Assembly: GCF_900110555.1 (NCBI RefSeq)
Contig: NZ_FOEE01000004.1
Location: 1-64,000, forward strand
Reading direction: 5' to 3'
Source of the DNA: Trujillonella endophytica
GTDB lineage: Bacteria > Actinomycetota > Actinomycetes > Mycobacteriales > Geodermatophilaceae
Length of the DNA: 64,000 nucleotides
A program made the position numbers and the translations under genes. Below are positions 16,636 to 25,466 of this stretch, piece after piece. Below the pieces are notes generated by a model, which was not told the origin of the DNA, ran no database searches, and was given only the letters and a program-made list of their open reading frames with translations. Positions within the stretch are counted from its first letter, which is position 1; every line of letters begins with the position of its first letter.

Positions 16636-18201
16636 TCAGGCCGGCACGGCGGCGAGCTCTCCGGCGGGCAGCCGTCCCGTCGCCAGGTCCACCGCGGCGC
16701 GGAGCGCGGCCGCGGGATCCTCGACGTCGGCGGGCGCCTGCCACGCCACGAACCCGTCCGGGCGGACGAGCACCGCCCCGTCCGCGCCCACGGCGTACCG
16801 GCGGGCCAGCGAGCCGTCGGGGTCGGGCACGTCCGGGCCGAACCGGAGCACCGCCAGGGGCGGACCGCCGGCCGACCGCTCGGCCGCCGCGCGCCAGGCG
16901 CCGCCCTCCGGCCCGGTGAGCAGCGTCAGACGCCCGTCGAACAGGTCCAGCGTGGAGACCCTCCGGCCGGTCACGTCGAGCCAGGCGTGCGGGGCCAGGC
17001 GGCCGGGCGCCGCGTGCCCGCCGACCGTCGCCGGGGGCTCCACGTGCTCGGTGGGCGCGATCGCGGACGACACGTACGTGGTGCCGAAGTCCTCGAGCCC
17101 CGACGCCTCGTGGGGGTCCTCGCGCGGCTGGAGAGAGCGCAGCGCGTTCGCCCGGCCCACCGGCAGGCGCTCCTGCTCGTAGGTGTCCAGCAGCGCCTCA
17201 TCGGCCCAGCCGCGCAGCACCCAGGCCAGCTTCCAGGCCAGGTTGTGCGCCGCCGCGATGCCGGTGTTCATGCCGGTGGCCCTCCGGGGGGTCGTCCGGG
17301 TGGCCGCATCGCCGACGAGGAACGCCGGGCCGCTGCGGAACCGGGTCGCGAGCTCGGCGCCGAAGGTCCACGCGAACGTGCCCTGCACCTGGACCGGCAG
17401 CTCCGGGAGGCCGGCCGAGGCGCGGAAGCGGGCGACCAGCTGCTCGCGGGTGAGCTCCTCCGGTTCGCCGTCGCCGGGCTCCCAGCCGTAGCCCCACCGG
17501 TGCCGGCCCGAGGCGACGACGAGCCCCTCGGCCCCGGGTGCCGTCACCCACTGCAGGGCGAACGGCGGGTTCGGCAGGACCGCGTCCAGGTCGGCGGCGA
17601 ACAGCGCCGTCAGCTGCCGGCCCTCCGAGCCCAGGGGCTCCAGGCCGATGCCGAGGGCGCTGCGCACGGTGCTGCGGGGCCCGTCGGCGCCGACCAGGTA
17701 CCGCGCCCGGACCTCGTACTCCCGGCCCCCGGCCGGGTGCAGCCTCGCCCGCACCCCGTCGCCGTCGACCACCACGCCGGCGAGCGCGGTGCGGAAGCGC
17801 ACCTGGCCGCCGCTGTGGACCAGGTGGTCCAGCAGGATCGGCTCGAGGTGGTCCTGCGGGACGAAGGCGAACGCCTCCGGGCTCATGGTCGCCACGTACT
17901 GCGCCGCGGGCGCGCCCAGCGACTCGACCGCGACGACGGGGGCGCTCAGCGTCCGTGAGATGCCGAGCTCCAGGCGGACGTGCTGGCCGGCCGCGGCCAC
18001 CCGGTCCGCCAGCCCCCACGACCGCAGGATCTCCTGGGTGCGCGGCCGGACACCGGCGGCGCGGGGAAAGATCGACAGGCCGGGGTGCCGCTCGACGAGC
18101 AGCACCCGGACGCCGGCCCGGGCCAGCCCGATGGCGGTGGTGAGTCCTGCCGGTCCTGCGCCCACGACCAGCACGTCGTGGGTCTCGCGGTGGATGCGCA
18201 T
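16636..18201 (-). CDS. FAD-dependent aromatic-type monooxygenase
   Basis: The 521-aa product is a class A flavoprotein hydroxylase. It has the N-terminal dinucleotide fold VVGAGPAGLTTAIGLARAG (about 11-29), the DG motif LVGADGPRSTVR and the FAD-ribityl motif FLVGDAATRTTP, followed by GMNTGIAAAHNLAWKLAWVL. The family usually has His where this protein has Thr in GDAA(T)R. A thioredoxin-like C-terminal domain follows, as in phenol and polyketide hydroxylases. It should use NAD(P)H and O2 to hydroxylate an aromatic or polyketide substrate. The ATG at 18201 has GAGGAG upstream. The large LuxR regulator 93 bp upstream on the same strand may control it. Confidence 0.9.
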   Translation of the reverse strand: MRIHRETHDVLVVGAGPAGLTTAIGLARAGVRVLLVERHPGLSIFPRAAGVRPRTQEILRSWGLADRVAAAGQHVRLELGISRTLSAPVVAVESLGAPAAQYVATMSPEAFAFVPQDHLEPILLDHLVHSGGQVRFRTALAGVVVDGDGVRARLHPAGGREYEVRARYLVGADGPRSTVRSALGIGLEPLGSEGRQLTALFAADLDAVLPNPPFALQWVTAPGAEGLVVASGRHRWGYGWEPGDGEPEELTREQLVARFRASAGLPELPVQVQGTFAWTFGAELATRFRSGPAFLVGDAATRTTPRRATGMNTGIAAAHNLAWKLAWVLRGWADEALLDTYEQERLPVGRANALRSLQPREDPHEASGLEDFGTTYVSSAIAPTEHVEPPATVGGHAAPGRLAPHAWLDVTGRRVSTLDLFDGRLTLLTGPEGGAWRAAAERSAGGPPLAVLRFGPDVPDPDGSLARRYAVGADGAVLVRPDGFVAWQAPADVEDPAAALRAAVDLATGRLPAGELAAVPA

Positions 18202-18293
18202 CAGAGGTGCTCCTCGTCGGATCGGTGTGCTCCCACGGTCGCGGCCCCGGCCGCCCGGCGGATCCGTAGCGACCACCCGGTTGACGGCGCGGG

Positions 18294-21065
18294 CTACCGA
18301 GTCAGCGCCGCGACCCGTTCCCGGAGCCGCCCGCGGTCGGGGACGCCGAGCTTGGCCAGCAGGTTCGCCACGTGCGTCTCCACCGTGCGCGGGGACAGGT
18401 GCAGCCGCGCGGCGACCTGCGCGTTGGTCGCACCGGTGGAGACCAGCGCCAGGACGTCCATCTCCCGGCTGGTGACGCCGGCGGCGCGGAGGGCGCCCGG
18501 CACCGGGCTGTCCCCGCGCCCGCGGCGGGTGGGGGCCCCGGCGCGGGCGAGCAGGGCGCGGCACGTGCGGGCGGGCTGCTGATCCCCGGCGCGCTCGTGC
18601 TCCGCGAGGTCGGCGCGCAGCAGCGGCACCGGGTCTCCCCACCCGTCGGTGACCGCCGCGTCGAGCACCACGAGGTGGAGCAGCCGGTGCAGCCAGGACA
18701 GGCCGGCGAGGTCGGCGTCGCCCCGGGCGAGCAGGTCGGCGGCCTCCCCGGCCCGGCCCTGCCGGCCGGCGGCGATGGCGTCGGCGTAGTGCAGCGCCCC
18801 GCGGTTGGCCGGGCGCAGCGCCGCCGGCAGCCCGCGCAGGACCTCGCGCGCCGCCTCCCCCCGGTCGTCGACCGCCGTCCGCAGCAGCGCCCACAGGCCG
18901 AACTGGTGCAGCGGCGCGGCGGCCCGGTGCCCGACCACGACGGTCAGCCCGGCGTCGAGCGTCGCGTTCGCGGCGGCGAGGTCGTGCGCCAGCAGCGGCG
19001 GCAGGGCCCGGACGGCGGCCTCCAGCGGGCCCGCGTCCGGCCACGCCGCCGACCGCGGCAGCTGCGCCAGGGCGGCCTCCGTCCCGGCCGGGTCGCCGGC
19101 CGCGGCCCGGGCGAGCGCGACGCCGAACGCGCTCGCGGCGTGCACCTCCGGCAGGTTGAGACGTGCGGCGCGGGCGAGGAGGGCGCGGGCGCGCTCCTCC
19201 ACCGCCCGGGGGCCCCGGGTCACCGCGACGGCGTCGAAGAGGATCACCTCGGCAGCGCCGGCCTGGCCGAGCAGCCCCGCGGCCAGCGCCAGCTCCCGCG
19301 CCCGGGGCAGGGCCTCGGAGGTCTCGTCCACCAGGAGCTCCGCCGTCCCCAGCCCGATCAGCCCCGTGACCTGCTGGGGCACCAGCCGGTGCTCGGCGGC
19401 GACCTGCACGGCCCGGGAGAAGGCGGCCCGCGCCTGCCCCGGGTCCGACAGCCGCGCCACCCGGCCGACGACGTCGAGTGCCTCGCAGAGCACCGCCGGG
19501 CCGCCGGAGCGCTCCGCGCGGGCCAGGGCGGTGGCGGCCAGCGCGCCGGCGCGGTCGACGTCGCCGGCACCGAAGGCGGCGTCGGCCACCAGCACCGCGG
19601 AGCGCGCGTCGTCCGGTCGCCCGGAGCGCTCGACGTACGCCTCGGCCTCCTGCCACCGGCGGGCGGTCACCGCGGCACGGGCCAGCTGCAGGCACAGCTC
19701 CGCGTGCAGGTCCCCGGCCGCGGAGGGCAGGGCGGCGACCCCGGCCTCCAGCGCCTCGCCGACGCGGCCGGCCGCCGTGAGCAGGGGCACCCGCTCGACC
19801 GCGACCGCCGCCGGGTCGGCGCCCACCCCGGTCGCCCGGTCGAGCAGTTGGCCCGCGTGCCGCAGCGCGCCCGTCGTCCGGTCGCGGCGGGCGAGCCGGA
19901 GGAAGAGCCCGGCGGCCCGCTCCCGCTCACCGCCCGCGGCGAGCAGGCCGGCGGCGCGGGCGGCGTCCTCCTCCCGGCCCCGGGCCAGCAGCGCCTCGCC
20001 CGCCCGCCGGGCCAGGGCTGCCCGCTCCGGGGGGACCAGGTCCGCCACCACCGCCTCGCGCAGCAGCGCGTGCCGCCAGCGCAGCCGCCCGGCGTCCTCG
20101 CGCAGCAGCGACGCCCCTACGGCGGCCCGGGCGGCGGCCAGCACCACGGCCTCCGGCTGCCCGACCGCGGCCGGCAGCACCGCCCAGTCCGGCTCGGTCC
20201 CCGCGACGGCGGCGACGCGCAGGCACTGCTGCGCGACCGGCTCCAGGAGGGCGAGCCGCCGGCGGGCCAGCGCGGCGACGGTCCGCGGCACCGGCGGCGG
20301 CGCCCCGGCGGCGGGGGGCGACCGCAGCACCTCGACCAGGAGTTCCTCGGCCAGCAGCGGCAGCCCGTCGGCCCGGGCGACCAGAGCCGCCAGCACGTCG
20401 TCGTCCAGGGGCTCGCGGGTCCGCGCGCGGACGAGCGTCGCGAGCTCGGCCGGGGCCAGGCGGGTCAGGGGCGTCGCCCGCACGCCCGGACCGGCCGCCA
20501 GGCGGTCCAGCGCGTCGGCGTTCGGCTCGTCGTCGCGGGCAGCCGCGGCCACGAGCACGCGCGAGTCGCCCAGCCGGCCGGCCAGGTAGCCGAGCAGCGC
20601 CAGCGTGTCCGCATCGGCCCAGTGCAGGTCGTCCAGCACCAGCAGGCACGGCCCGTCGACGAGGGCGCGCAGCAGGTGGACGACGGCCTCGCCCAGGACC
20701 AGCGCGGGGTCGACGCCGGGCTCCGGGGCCTCGCCTCCCCCCGTCGTCCACCCGGGCAGCAGCCGCCCCAGCGCGGCCCGGTACGGGGGGCGGACGGCGG
20801 CCCGATCGAGGTCCTCCGCGCCGCCGCGCAGCAGCGCCTCGGCCAGCGGCCGGTAGGCCCCTCCCGACTCCGCGGCGCGGCCCTCCAGGACGCGCATCCC
20901 GCGCTCCTGCGCCAGCCGGGCTACCTCGCCGAGCAGCCGGGACTTCCCCACCCCGGCCTCGCCGAGGAACAGCAGCAGCCCGCCGCTGCCCGCCACGGCC
21001 CGGGCAACCGTGGCGTGCACGACGGCCAGGGCCTCGGTCCGCCCGATCAGGGTCGTCGTCTGCAC
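18294..21065 (-). CDS. LAL-type LuxR transcriptional regulator with AAA ATPase domain
   Basis: The 923-aa product is a large ATP-binding LuxR regulator. It has a Walker A (GEAGVGKS, about 35-42) and Walker B (LLVLDDLHWAD, about 142-152) in the N-terminal AAA_16 module, and a long TPR-like Ala/Leu/Arg-rich middle. The C-terminal LuxR helix-turn-helix (TSREMDVLALVSTGATNAQV, then HLSPRTVETHVANLLAKLGV) occupies about the last 65 residues. Such proteins activate catabolic or secondary-metabolite genes when bound to ATP and an inducer. Immediately downstream on the same strand is the FAD monooxygenase, a likely target. Confidence 0.92.
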   Translation of the reverse strand: MQTTTLIGRTEALAVVHATVARAVAGSGGLLLFLGEAGVGKSRLLGEVARLAQERGMRVLEGRAAESGGAYRPLAEALLRGGAEDLDRAAVRPPYRAALGRLLPGWTTGGGEAPEPGVDPALVLGEAVVHLLRALVDGPCLLVLDDLHWADADTLALLGYLAGRLGDSRVLVAAAARDDEPNADALDRLAAGPGVRATPLTRLAPAELATLVRARTREPLDDDVLAALVARADGLPLLAEELLVEVLRSPPAAGAPPPVPRTVAALARRRLALLEPVAQQCLRVAAVAGTEPDWAVLPAAVGQPEAVVLAAARAAVGASLLREDAGRLRWRHALLREAVVADLVPPERAALARRAGEALLARGREEDAARAAGLLAAGGERERAAGLFLRLARRDRTTGALRHAGQLLDRATGVGADPAAVAVERVPLLTAAGRVGEALEAGVAALPSAAGDLHAELCLQLARAAVTARRWQEAEAYVERSGRPDDARSAVLVADAAFGAGDVDRAGALAATALARAERSGGPAVLCEALDVVGRVARLSDPGQARAAFSRAVQVAAEHRLVPQQVTGLIGLGTAELLVDETSEALPRARELALAAGLLGQAGAAEVILFDAVAVTRGPRAVEERARALLARAARLNLPEVHAASAFGVALARAAAGDPAGTEAALAQLPRSAAWPDAGPLEAAVRALPPLLAHDLAAANATLDAGLTVVVGHRAAAPLHQFGLWALLRTAVDDRGEAAREVLRGLPAALRPANRGALHYADAIAAGRQGRAGEAADLLARGDADLAGLSWLHRLLHLVVLDAAVTDGWGDPVPLLRADLAEHERAGDQQPARTCRALLARAGAPTRRGRGDSPVPGALRAAGVTSREMDVLALVSTGATNAQVAARLHLSPRTVETHVANLLAKLGVPDRGRLRERVAALTR

Positions 21066-21183
21066 GCCGCCGTCCTACCGCCGCACCGGCGCCGTGTCAC
21101 CGCCTGCCGGCCCGCCTCGCCGGCCGCGACCCTGTCCTGCCGTCGAGATGCAGGCCCTGGGCAGCGGCTTTACCCTCCGGCGA

Positions 21184-21768
21184 ATGACCTCCACCCCCTT
21201 ACCGGCCGGCGACGGAGTCGCCGGGCCCCGGCCGCTCGCCAGGCGGGCGACGCTCGTCGTGATCCTGGCGATGGGCCTGTCCCTGGCCCTCACCCCGCTC
21301 GCCCAGTCCGCCCGGGCCGACGCCGTCCCCGCTCCCGTCGCCGCGGCCGCCCCTGCGGCGGCAGCAGCCCCGGCCCCGGCGGCCGCTCCGGCCCCGGCGG
21401 CCGCCCCCGTCGCGCCGGAAGCGCTCGCCGCCACCGCCGTCCCGACGGCGCAGGCGCTCGTGCCCGTCGTCGGTCCGCTGCTGAACGGTCTGGCGCCGCT
21501 GATCCGCGCGCTGGCACCGCTGGTCAACCCGCTCGTGCTGAGCCTGGCGCCGTTGACGTACTACCTCGCGCCGTACCTGGCCCAGACCTTCGCCGCGCTC
21601 GCCCCGCTGGTCCGGGCGGCGGCCCCGCTGCTCGCCGTGCTCGCCCCGCTCGCCGCGGCGGGCTCGCCCCTGCTGCCGCCGCTGCTCGTCACGCTCTCGC
21701 CGCTGCTGCCGGCCCTGTTCGTCACGGCCCTGCCGGTCCTGATCGCGTCCTACTTCCTGTTCGCCTGA
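21184..21768 (+). CDS. Secreted or membrane Ala/Pro/Leu-rich protein with APL repeats
   Basis: I do not recognise this 194-aa protein. Residues about 20-48 form a signal peptide or membrane anchor (ARRATLVVILAMGLSLAL...ARADA). An Ala-Pro linker follows (AAAPAPAAAP-like, about 50-75). The remainder is a hydrophobic region in which LAPL-type units recur every 7-11 residues (LAPLI, LAPLV, LAPLT, LAPYL, LAPLV, AAPLL, LAPLA, then SPLL twice), ending with a very hydrophobic tail (LPVLIASYFLFA). The regular prolines break a simple transmembrane reading, so it may form a membrane-inserted or self-associating repeat structure. A strong terminator follows. The ATG at 21184 was chosen because it opens directly before the signal sequence. 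Confidence 0.7.
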   Translation: MTSTPLPAGDGVAGPRPLARRATLVVILAMGLSLALTPLAQSARADAVPAPVAAAAPAAAAAPAPAAAPAPAAAPVAPEALAATAVPTAQALVPVVGPLLNGLAPLIRALAPLVNPLVLSLAPLTYYLAPYLAQTFAALAPLVRAAAPLLAVLAPLAAAGSPLLPPLLVTLSPLLPALFVTALPVLIASYFLFA

Positions 21769-21789
21769 TCGTCCCGTCCCAGGACGGCG

Positions 21790-21822
21790 AAGAGCCCCGG
21801 CACCAACGGTGCCGGGGCTCTT
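21790..21822. terminator. Strong bidirectional hairpin terminator
   Basis: AAGAGCCCCGGCACC (21790-21804) and GGTGCCGGGGCTCTT (21808-21822) are perfect complements with a 3-base loop. A-tracts and T-tracts at the stem ends let it work for both the plus-strand APL-repeat gene and the minus-strand tmRNA. Confidence 0.9.
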
Positions 21823-21866
21823 CCACAGGGGTGAGCCGGCGTGCCTCGGGCACGGCGGTTCTGTGG

Positions 21867-22242
21867 TGGTGGAGGTGGCGGGAATCGAACCCGCGTCCTA
21901 CGACGCATCACCAGGGCTTCTCCGAGCGCAGTCTGCGTTGCCTCTGCTCGGCCCCGTCGATCATGCAGACGAGTCGACGTGACGGGCCCAGTCGCTGTTT
22001 GTTGTCCCACACGCACCCGCGACCGGTGCGTGCGGTGAGTCATCTAGCTGATGCCAGGATCCGGGCCGATGACGGACCCGGGCTGACAGACTCGCCTAGC
22101 TGCCGTCAGGCAGCGAGAGCGAAGTCGCGCTGATTGGAATCGGCGCTTGTGTGTTGTGCAACGCGTGGTTAACGAGCTCATCGTTGCCTTCCTCGGCTCG
22201 CTTCCCCTGGTCACCCGACCGCAGTCGAGACCATTCACCCCC
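21867..22242 (-). ncRNA. ssrA: Transfer-messenger RNA (tmRNA)
   Basis: The gene reads on the minus strand from GGGGGTGA (5' end at 22242) to CACCTCCACCA (3' end at 21867). The two ends pair as a 7-bp acceptor stem with one G-U, followed by the discriminator A and an encoded CCA. The T-arm GGTTCGATTCCC is intact next to the 3' end. The tag reading frame is at 22144-22106 and encodes ADSNQRDFALAA followed by TGA, starting with GCC as the resume codon; the ending ALAA is the protease degron. The length, 376 nt, is normal for one-piece actinobacterial tmRNA. With SmpB (28731-29207) it rescues stalled ribosomes. Confidence 0.97.
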
Positions 22243-22309
22243 TGTGTAGTTGTGCTCTCAGGGTAACGGCCGCGTCCAGCCGGGTGTTCCCTCGGGCTCC
22301 CCCCCACGG

Positions 22310-22368
22310 TGATCATCGGCAGGTGGCTGCCCGCCACGCCGGAGGGGGCAGCCAACCGCCGATGATCA
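22310..22368. terminator. Long imperfect hairpin between corA and ssrA
   Basis: TGATCATCGGC...TGGCTGCCC (22310-22332) pairs with GGGCAGCCA...GCCGATGATCA (22346-22368): 23 positions with two mismatches and a 13-base loop. It lies 30 bp after the corA stop and probably ends the corA transcript before the ssrA promoter. Confidence 0.65.
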
Positions 22369-22397
22369 ACGGGGGAAGCGGTGGGCAGCCGGCCCCC

Positions 22398-23540
22398 TCA
22401 GATCCAGCCTCGCCGCGTGAAGATCGCGTACAGCGTGACGCTGACCCCCAGCATCAGCACCAGCGCGAACGGATACCCGAAGCTCCAGTGCAGCTCCGGG
22501 ATGTCGTCGAAGTTCATCCCGTACACGGTGCCGACCAGCGTCGGGGCGAACAGGATGGCCGCCCACGCCGAGATCTTCTTGACCTCCTCGCCCTGGGCGA
22601 TCGAGGCCTCGGTGAGCTCCCGGATCTCCTCGTTCTGCCGCTGGGCGACCAGGGTCGCGTTGACGGTGAGGATGTCGCGCAGCTGCAGCCGGAAGCCCTC
22701 CACCCGCTCGATCACCTGCGTCACGTGGTCGGCCACGTCCCGCAGGTAGCTGCGCAGCTCCTCGTCGACTCCGTACTTGTCGAACCCCGCGGTGATCGCG
22801 GCGAGGATGTCGGTCAGCGGGGCCGCGGCGCGCTGGAACTCCAGGACCTCCTGCGACAGCTCGTAGATGCGCCGGGAGACGCCGGGGTCGCCGCGGAAGA
22901 CCTCGGTCTCGATCTCGTCGATGTCGTTGGCCAGGCCCGCGACGACCGGGGAGTACCCGTCGACGACGGCGTCCAGGATCGCGTACAGCACCGCCTCGGG
23001 CCCCTTGGCCAGCAGCGCCGGCTCGCTCTCCAGCCGCCGGCGCACCCGGGAGAGGTCGGGTGACTCGCTGTGCCGGACGGTGATCGCGAAGCCGCTGCCC
23101 AGGAACAGGTGCAGCTCGCCGAACTCCACCTCCTCGGCCGCGTCCAGGTAGCGGGCGGCCTTGAGGACGACGAACAGCGTGTCGCCGTAGCGCTCGAACT
23201 TGGGCCGCTGGTGGGCCTTGATGGCGTCCTCGACGGCGAGCTCGGGCAGGCCGTACTGCTCGGCGAGCTCCCCCAGCTCGGCGGCCTCGGGCCGGTAGAG
23301 GCCCAGCCACACCATCCGGTCGTCGTAGCCCTCGGTCAGCCACTCGTGGCTGTCGGCCGCGGTGTCCGGGGTCGCCACCCGCCGGCCGCTCGCGTAGACG
23401 GCGTTGTCCACCATCGGCGAGGGCCGGTCGCCGGCGAGCTGCTCGGGCTCGGCGGGGACGGCGGGGCGGCGCACTCCGTCCGGGCGGGGACGGCGCAGGG
23501 TGGTGAGGGCGGTGAGGGGCGCGAGACGGCGCTCGACCAT
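22398..23540 (-). CDS. corA: CorA-family magnesium/cobalt transporter
   Basis: The 380-aa product has the CorA plan: an acidic, alpha/beta cytoplasmic N-domain, a long stalk helix (about 200-310) and two C-terminal transmembrane segments. The first ends in the diagnostic YGMNF motif (GMN near residue 330), and the tail is short and basic (FTRRGWI). It forms a pentameric Mg2+ channel in the inner membrane. The ATG at 23540 gives a 40-residue Pro/Arg-rich lead. The ATG at residue 43 (MVDNAVYASG) is a credible alternative start and would match the usual family length better. Confidence 0.93.
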   Translation of the reverse strand: MVERRLAPLTALTTLRRPRPDGVRRPAVPAEPEQLAGDRPSPMVDNAVYASGRRVATPDTAADSHEWLTEGYDDRMVWLGLYRPEAAELGELAEQYGLPELAVEDAIKAHQRPKFERYGDTLFVVLKAARYLDAAEEVEFGELHLFLGSGFAITVRHSESPDLSRVRRRLESEPALLAKGPEAVLYAILDAVVDGYSPVVAGLANDIDEIETEVFRGDPGVSRRIYELSQEVLEFQRAAAPLTDILAAITAGFDKYGVDEELRSYLRDVADHVTQVIERVEGFRLQLRDILTVNATLVAQRQNEEIRELTEASIAQGEEVKKISAWAAILFAPTLVGTVYGMNFDDIPELHWSFGYPFALVLMLGVSVTLYAIFTRRGWI

Positions 23541-23797
23541 GGCGGAACTCCCGGGACGCGGGGCTGGGGGACGCAGCAGCGGTCCTCCCGCGCGGCCGCG
23601 GGAAAGCGCGGCGTCAGCAGGCCGGGAGGACCTCGGGACTGGGACTCGGCGGCTCGCTGCGCATGCGTCCTCCTCCCGGGTCGGTGGCCGGCGTCGTGCG
23701 GGCCGTCGTCCATCGTGACACGCGACCCGCCCGCCGGGCCCGCTCCGGGACGGAGATCACCCGTCGTTCCCCCGGTGTTCCCCTGCCGGAGGGCCGG

Positions 23798-25417
23798 TCA
23801 GCGCAGCACGAGCGAGATCAGCCCCGGCAGCAGGATCACGATCAGCAGGGCGCCGAGCACGTCGAAGCTGATGCCCGACCGGATCATCTTGGTGATCGGC
23901 ACGACGCCGGAGCCGTAGACGATCGCGTTCTGCGGCGTCGACACCGGCAGCATGAACCCGAACGAGGCGGCGAACGTCGCGGCGAGCGCCGGCACGAACG
24001 GGTCGATGCCGGCGGCCACCGCGACCGGGATGATGATCGGCACCACCACGGCCGCCGAGGCGGTGTTGCTCGTCGTCTCCGAGATGATGATCGCCAGGAT
24101 CACGGCGAAGATCGTGATCGCGAACGTGCTGGTCAGGCCCAGCCAGTCGGCCGAGCTGGTGCCGATGGTCTCGGCCAGGCCGGTGTCGGCCAGCAGCGAG
24201 CCGAAGATGATGCCGGTGCCGAAGAGCAGGATCGTGCCCCAGTCGATCTTCGCGACGTCGGACCAGTTGAGCGTGAATTCCCGCGACCCCCAGTCCGTAG
24301 GGAGCAGGAACAGCAGCGAGGCGCCGAGGACGGCGACGACGCCCTCGTCGAGCCGGTCGCTGATGGTCGTGTAGATCTCGGACTCGGTGCCGGCGACCAG
24401 CGCGACGACGCCCGGGAAGATCCACAGCAGCACCGTGATGGTGAAGGCGATCACGGTGTTGCGCTCGGCCCGGGAGAACGGGCCGATCTGCGCGCGCTCG
24501 GCCTCGATGTACTCGGCGACGCCCTCGATCCGCCGGATCTCCGGCTTGTTGAGCAGCAGCAGCACGATCGTCAGCGCGACGAACATCAGCGCGCAGATCG
24601 GCAGCGCCATGAGCATCCACTCGAGGAAGCCGATCTTCTCCCCGGTCGCCTCCTCGATGAGCCCGCGCCCGATCAGGTTGGGGGGCGTGCCGACCGGCGT
24701 GATCAGACCGCCGACGCTCGCGCCGTAGGCGAGCATGAGCATCAGGGCGGTGCCGACCCGCAGCCGCAGCGGGTCGAAGTCGGGCTTCACCAGCTCCTTG
24801 TCCTGCAGGAGCTTGGCGATCACGGTGAGGATGCCGAGCGCGGTCGGCAGCAGCATCGCGACGGTGGCGGTGTTGGAGACGAACGCCGAGAGCAGGCAGG
24901 TGATCAGCCCGAACGCGATGACCACCCGGGCGGTCGAGGTGCCGACCCACCTCAGCGACAGGATGAACATCGCGAACCGGCGGGCGACGCCGTGCTTGAG
25001 CATGGCCGCGGCGAGGATGAACGCGCCGATGAAGGTGAACACCGTGGTCGAGCCGAACGGCGACAGGGCGTCGTCGGCCGGCACCACGCCGAGGACGACG
25101 ATGGCCGCGACGCCGATCAGGCCGCCGATCGGGATCGGCACCGGCTCGGTGACCCACAGGACGATGACCCCGAGCAGCACGGCCCCCAGCAGTTGCTGGT
25201 CGTTCGGGATGTCCAGGGGCAGCAGGGCGAACACCACGCTGACGACCGGGGCGAGGAACAGGCCGACGGTGCGCCGGCCCTTCTCGAACCGCTCCTCGGC
25301 CGGGCTGAGCTGCTGCTCGCCGAGGCTGCGGTAGGTCGCGCTCCCCCGGAAGGCTGCGTCGACGTCGGTTCGCTGCACGCTGCCGGGCCTGTTCTCGGTC
25401 GCCGTCACGGTCCCCAC
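23798..25417 (-). CDS. SLC13/DASS family sodium-coupled anion transporter
   Basis: The 539-aa product is an integral membrane protein with about 11-12 hydrophobic segments of the divalent anion:sodium symporter (DASS) family. Recognisable blocks are VTEPVPIPIGGLIGV near the N-terminus, SVGGLITPVGTPPNLIGRGL (the SNT-like anion and Na+ site of the first repeat) and ATFAASFGFMLPVSTPQNAI (the second repeat, with TPQN). The transported ion is probably a dicarboxylate such as succinate or malate, or sulfate. The start is a GTG at 25417; a second GTG three codons later is possible. Confidence 0.9.
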   Translation of the reverse strand: MGTVTATENRPGSVQRTDVDAAFRGSATYRSLGEQQLSPAEERFEKGRRTVGLFLAPVVSVVFALLPLDIPNDQQLLGAVLLGVIVLWVTEPVPIPIGGLIGVAAIVVLGVVPADDALSPFGSTTVFTFIGAFILAAAMLKHGVARRFAMFILSLRWVGTSTARVVIAFGLITCLLSAFVSNTATVAMLLPTALGILTVIAKLLQDKELVKPDFDPLRLRVGTALMLMLAYGASVGGLITPVGTPPNLIGRGLIEEATGEKIGFLEWMLMALPICALMFVALTIVLLLLNKPEIRRIEGVAEYIEAERAQIGPFSRAERNTVIAFTITVLLWIFPGVVALVAGTESEIYTTISDRLDEGVVAVLGASLLFLLPTDWGSREFTLNWSDVAKIDWGTILLFGTGIIFGSLLADTGLAETIGTSSADWLGLTSTFAITIFAVILAIIISETTSNTASAAVVVPIIIPVAVAAGIDPFVPALAATFAASFGFMLPVSTPQNAIVYGSGVVPITKMIRSGISFDVLGALLIVILLPGLISLVLR

Positions 25418-25466
25418 CTCCGCGGCGAGTGTGACCCAGAACGCGCGGGTTCTCAGCTCGAGACGA

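Noticed and set aside
23541-23797. Magnesium riboswitch upstream of corA
   Set aside because: No M-box-like conserved elements or multi-stem structure could be recognised in the leader.
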